Source: Bacteroidales bacterium
GTDB taxonomy: Bacteria; Bacteroidota; Bacteroidia; Bacteroidales; UBA932
DNA length: 7,261 nucleotides
Direction: 5' to 3'
Assembly (NCBI GenBank): GCA_004552115.1
Contig: SFPH01000095.1
Coordinates: forward strand, 1 to 7,261
Shown: positions 6,198 to 7,261 of the stretch, in pieces
Layout: every line of letters begins with the position of its first letter
Position numbering within the stretch: position 1 is the stretch's first letter
Made by a program: the position numbers and the translations under genes
Notes under the pieces: generated by a model
What the model was told of the DNA's origin: nothing
The model's input: the letters and a program-made list of their open reading frames with translations, nothing else
Databases searched by the model: none

Positions 6198-7261
6198 ATG
6201 ATGGATACGGCGAAGTTAGAATCACAACTCGGGTTTGACAGAATCAGGAAGATAATCTCTGACCGGTGCAGCACCGAATACGCGGCGGAAAAGGCGGCAA
6301 TGGAGGAGTTCTCCAATGACGCCAGGGAAATACGCAGGCGGCTTGTGCTCACCGACGAGATGAGGCTCATCGTGATGTTCGAGGAGTCCTTCCCCGCCAA
6401 CGGGTACATTGACTGCATCGGATTCCTGGAAATGCTGGAGAATCCCGGAGCCAATATCGACCTCGCCTGCCTCGGGAAGCTCAGGACAATGCTGGACACC
6501 CTGCGGAAAATCACGGCTTTCTTCAACGGCATCAAGGACGGCGTCTATCCGAATCTGAAGAGAATGATATCCGGCGTCGGCCTCTTTCCCGAGGTGCTCA
6601 GGGAGATAGACAGGATCCTGGACAAGTTCGGGAACGTCAAGGATACGGCGTCGGACGGGCTTTACGACATAAGGAAGCAGCTCAGGGAAAAGGAAGGTGC
6701 GGTATCCAGGCGCATCGGGGCCCTTCTGAAGAAGGCCCAGAGCGAGGGCATTGTGGAGAGCGATGCCGCAGTCGTCATGAGGGACGGGAAAATGCTCATT
6801 CCGGTAAGCAGCGCCAACAAGAGAAAAATCCAGGGCTTCGTCTATGACGAGTCCGCCTCGGGCAAGACCACATTCATCGAACCGGCTGAAATAGTGGAAC
6901 TTACCAATGAAATCAACGAGCTTCATTTCGCGGAGGGACGGGAGATAGCCCGCATCCTGTACGAATTCAGCGACTGGCTGAGGCCTTTCGTTCCGGGCCT
7001 GCTGGAAGGGGCCGTCTGCATAGGAGAGATGGATTTTCTCATTTCCAAGGCACAGACAGCATTGGATTTCGTGGCCGGAATGCCGATCATATCGGACAAT
7101 GGGGAAATGAGCCTCCGGAAGGCCAGGCATCCTCTCCTGGAACGCTCCCTGAAAAGGGAAAGGAAGGAAATCGTGCCGCTTACGGCGACATTGACCCCGC
7201 AGAAGCACATACTTCTGATCTCGGGCCCGAACGCAGGTGGCAAGTCGGTGTGTCTCAAGAC
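6198..7261 (+). CDS. mutS2: MutS2 family ATPase, N-terminal part (runs off right edge)
   Basis: 354 codons plus two bases lie in the window; the frame stays open to the edge. The N-terminal LESQLGFDRIRKII fits MutS2, which lacks the mismatch-recognition domains of MutS. A mostly helical core and clamp follow, including the family block GFVYDESASGKTTFIEPAEI (about 216-235). The Walker A motif GPNAGGKS is at 343-350. The Walker B, KOW-like and C-terminal Smr endonuclease regions expected in a protein of about 780-830 residues lie beyond the edge. MutS2 has been linked to suppression of homologous recombination and, in B. subtilis, to splitting collided ribosomes. ATG at 6198 (or the next ATG at 6201) is chosen because it gives the usual N-terminus; there is no Shine-Dalgarno. 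No terminator separates it from dacA, so co-transcription is likely. Confidence 0.95.
   Translation, partial: MMDTAKLESQLGFDRIRKIISDRCSTEYAAEKAAMEEFSNDAREIRRRLVLTDEMRLIVMFEESFPANGYIDCIGFLEMLENPGANIDLACLGKLRTMLDTLRKITAFFNGIKDGVYPNLKRMISGVGLFPEVLREIDRILDKFGNVKDTASDGLYDIRKQLREKEGAVSRRIGALLKKAQSEGIVESDAAVVMRDGKMLIPVSSANKRKIQGFVYDESASGKTTFIEPAEIVELTNEINELHFAEGREIARILYEFSDWLRPFVPGLLEGAVCIGEMDFLISKAQTALDFVAGMPIISDNGEMSLRKARHPLLERSLKRERKEIVPLTATLTPQKHILLISGPNAGGKSVCLK

Noticed and set aside
6179..6238. Short plus-strand open frame (about 19 codons) between dacA and mutS2
   Set aside because: It overlaps the mutS2 start out of frame, has no ribosome-binding site and no recognisable sequence.
5357..6535. 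Long minus-strand open frame (392 codons) opposite dacA and the start of mutS2
   Set aside because: It lies antisense to two well-recognised genes, has no family resemblance and a composition (many His, Gln, Pro) expected from the reverse strand of GC-rich coding sequence.
6222..7208. Minus-strand open frame of 328 codons opposite mutS2
   Set aside because: The plus strand encodes a clear MutS2 core with a Walker A motif; the antisense frame has no recognisable domain or promoter.
1..7261. Mobile element, CRISPR array or defence system
   Set aside because: No transposase or integrase frame, terminal inverted repeats, regularly spaced repeats or nuclease cassette are present; all coding space is taken by housekeeping genes.

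Overview
The window is an ordinary core-genome region from a member of the Bacteroidota, most likely a Bacteroidales-type anaerobe of moderate GC content (about 50% by eye). Evidence for this: all three intergenic promoters have the phylum's TAnnTTTG -7 box; the first genes of each transcription unit lack a Shine-Dalgarno sequence; and the ribosomal proteins (uL2 with [10 protein letters not shown], uL22, uS3 with a basic C-terminal tail) resemble Bacteroides versions. The genus cannot be told from this sequence alone.

Layout from left to right. Positions 1-1006 (minus strand) hold a two-gene unit: a YitT-type membrane protein followed, with an ATGA stop/start overlap, by the first 29 codons of queH (epoxyqueuosine reductase), which runs off the left edge. 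Positions 1007-1178 are intergenic and contain the yitT promoter, the rho-independent terminator of the ribosomal operon and an extra cUUCGg hairpin. Positions 1179-5061 (minus strand) are a tight cluster of seven ribosomal protein genes, transcribed in the order rplC-rplD-rplW-rplB-rpsS-rplV-rpsC. Positions 5062-5317 are a divergent intergenic region with one promoter for the ribosomal operon and one for dacA, separated by a GC-rich nested inverted repeat. Positions 5318-7261 (plus strand) carry dacA (cdaA, membrane diadenylate cyclase) and the 5' part of mutS2, cut by the right edge two bases after the Walker A region.

How the genes fit together: the seven ribosomal genes make 50S proteins uL3, uL4, uL23, uL2 and uL22 and 30S proteins uS19 and uS3. 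They form the first half of the canonical S10 operon, but rpsJ is missing at the head and rplP-rpmC-rpsQ and the rest are missing at the tail, where a good terminator stands instead. The divergent dacA-mutS2 pair links c-di-AMP synthesis to a MutS2 family protein, which in Bacillus subtilis acts on collided ribosomes. YitT and QueH are a transport-like membrane protein and a tRNA-modification enzyme. I found no mobile element, CRISPR array, tRNA, rRNA or defence system, and no clearly new system. The points most worth a second look are the shortened S10 operon, the pattern of ribosome-binding sites inside it, the RHK variant in the DacA active site and the structured non-coding elements at both ends of the ribosomal operon.
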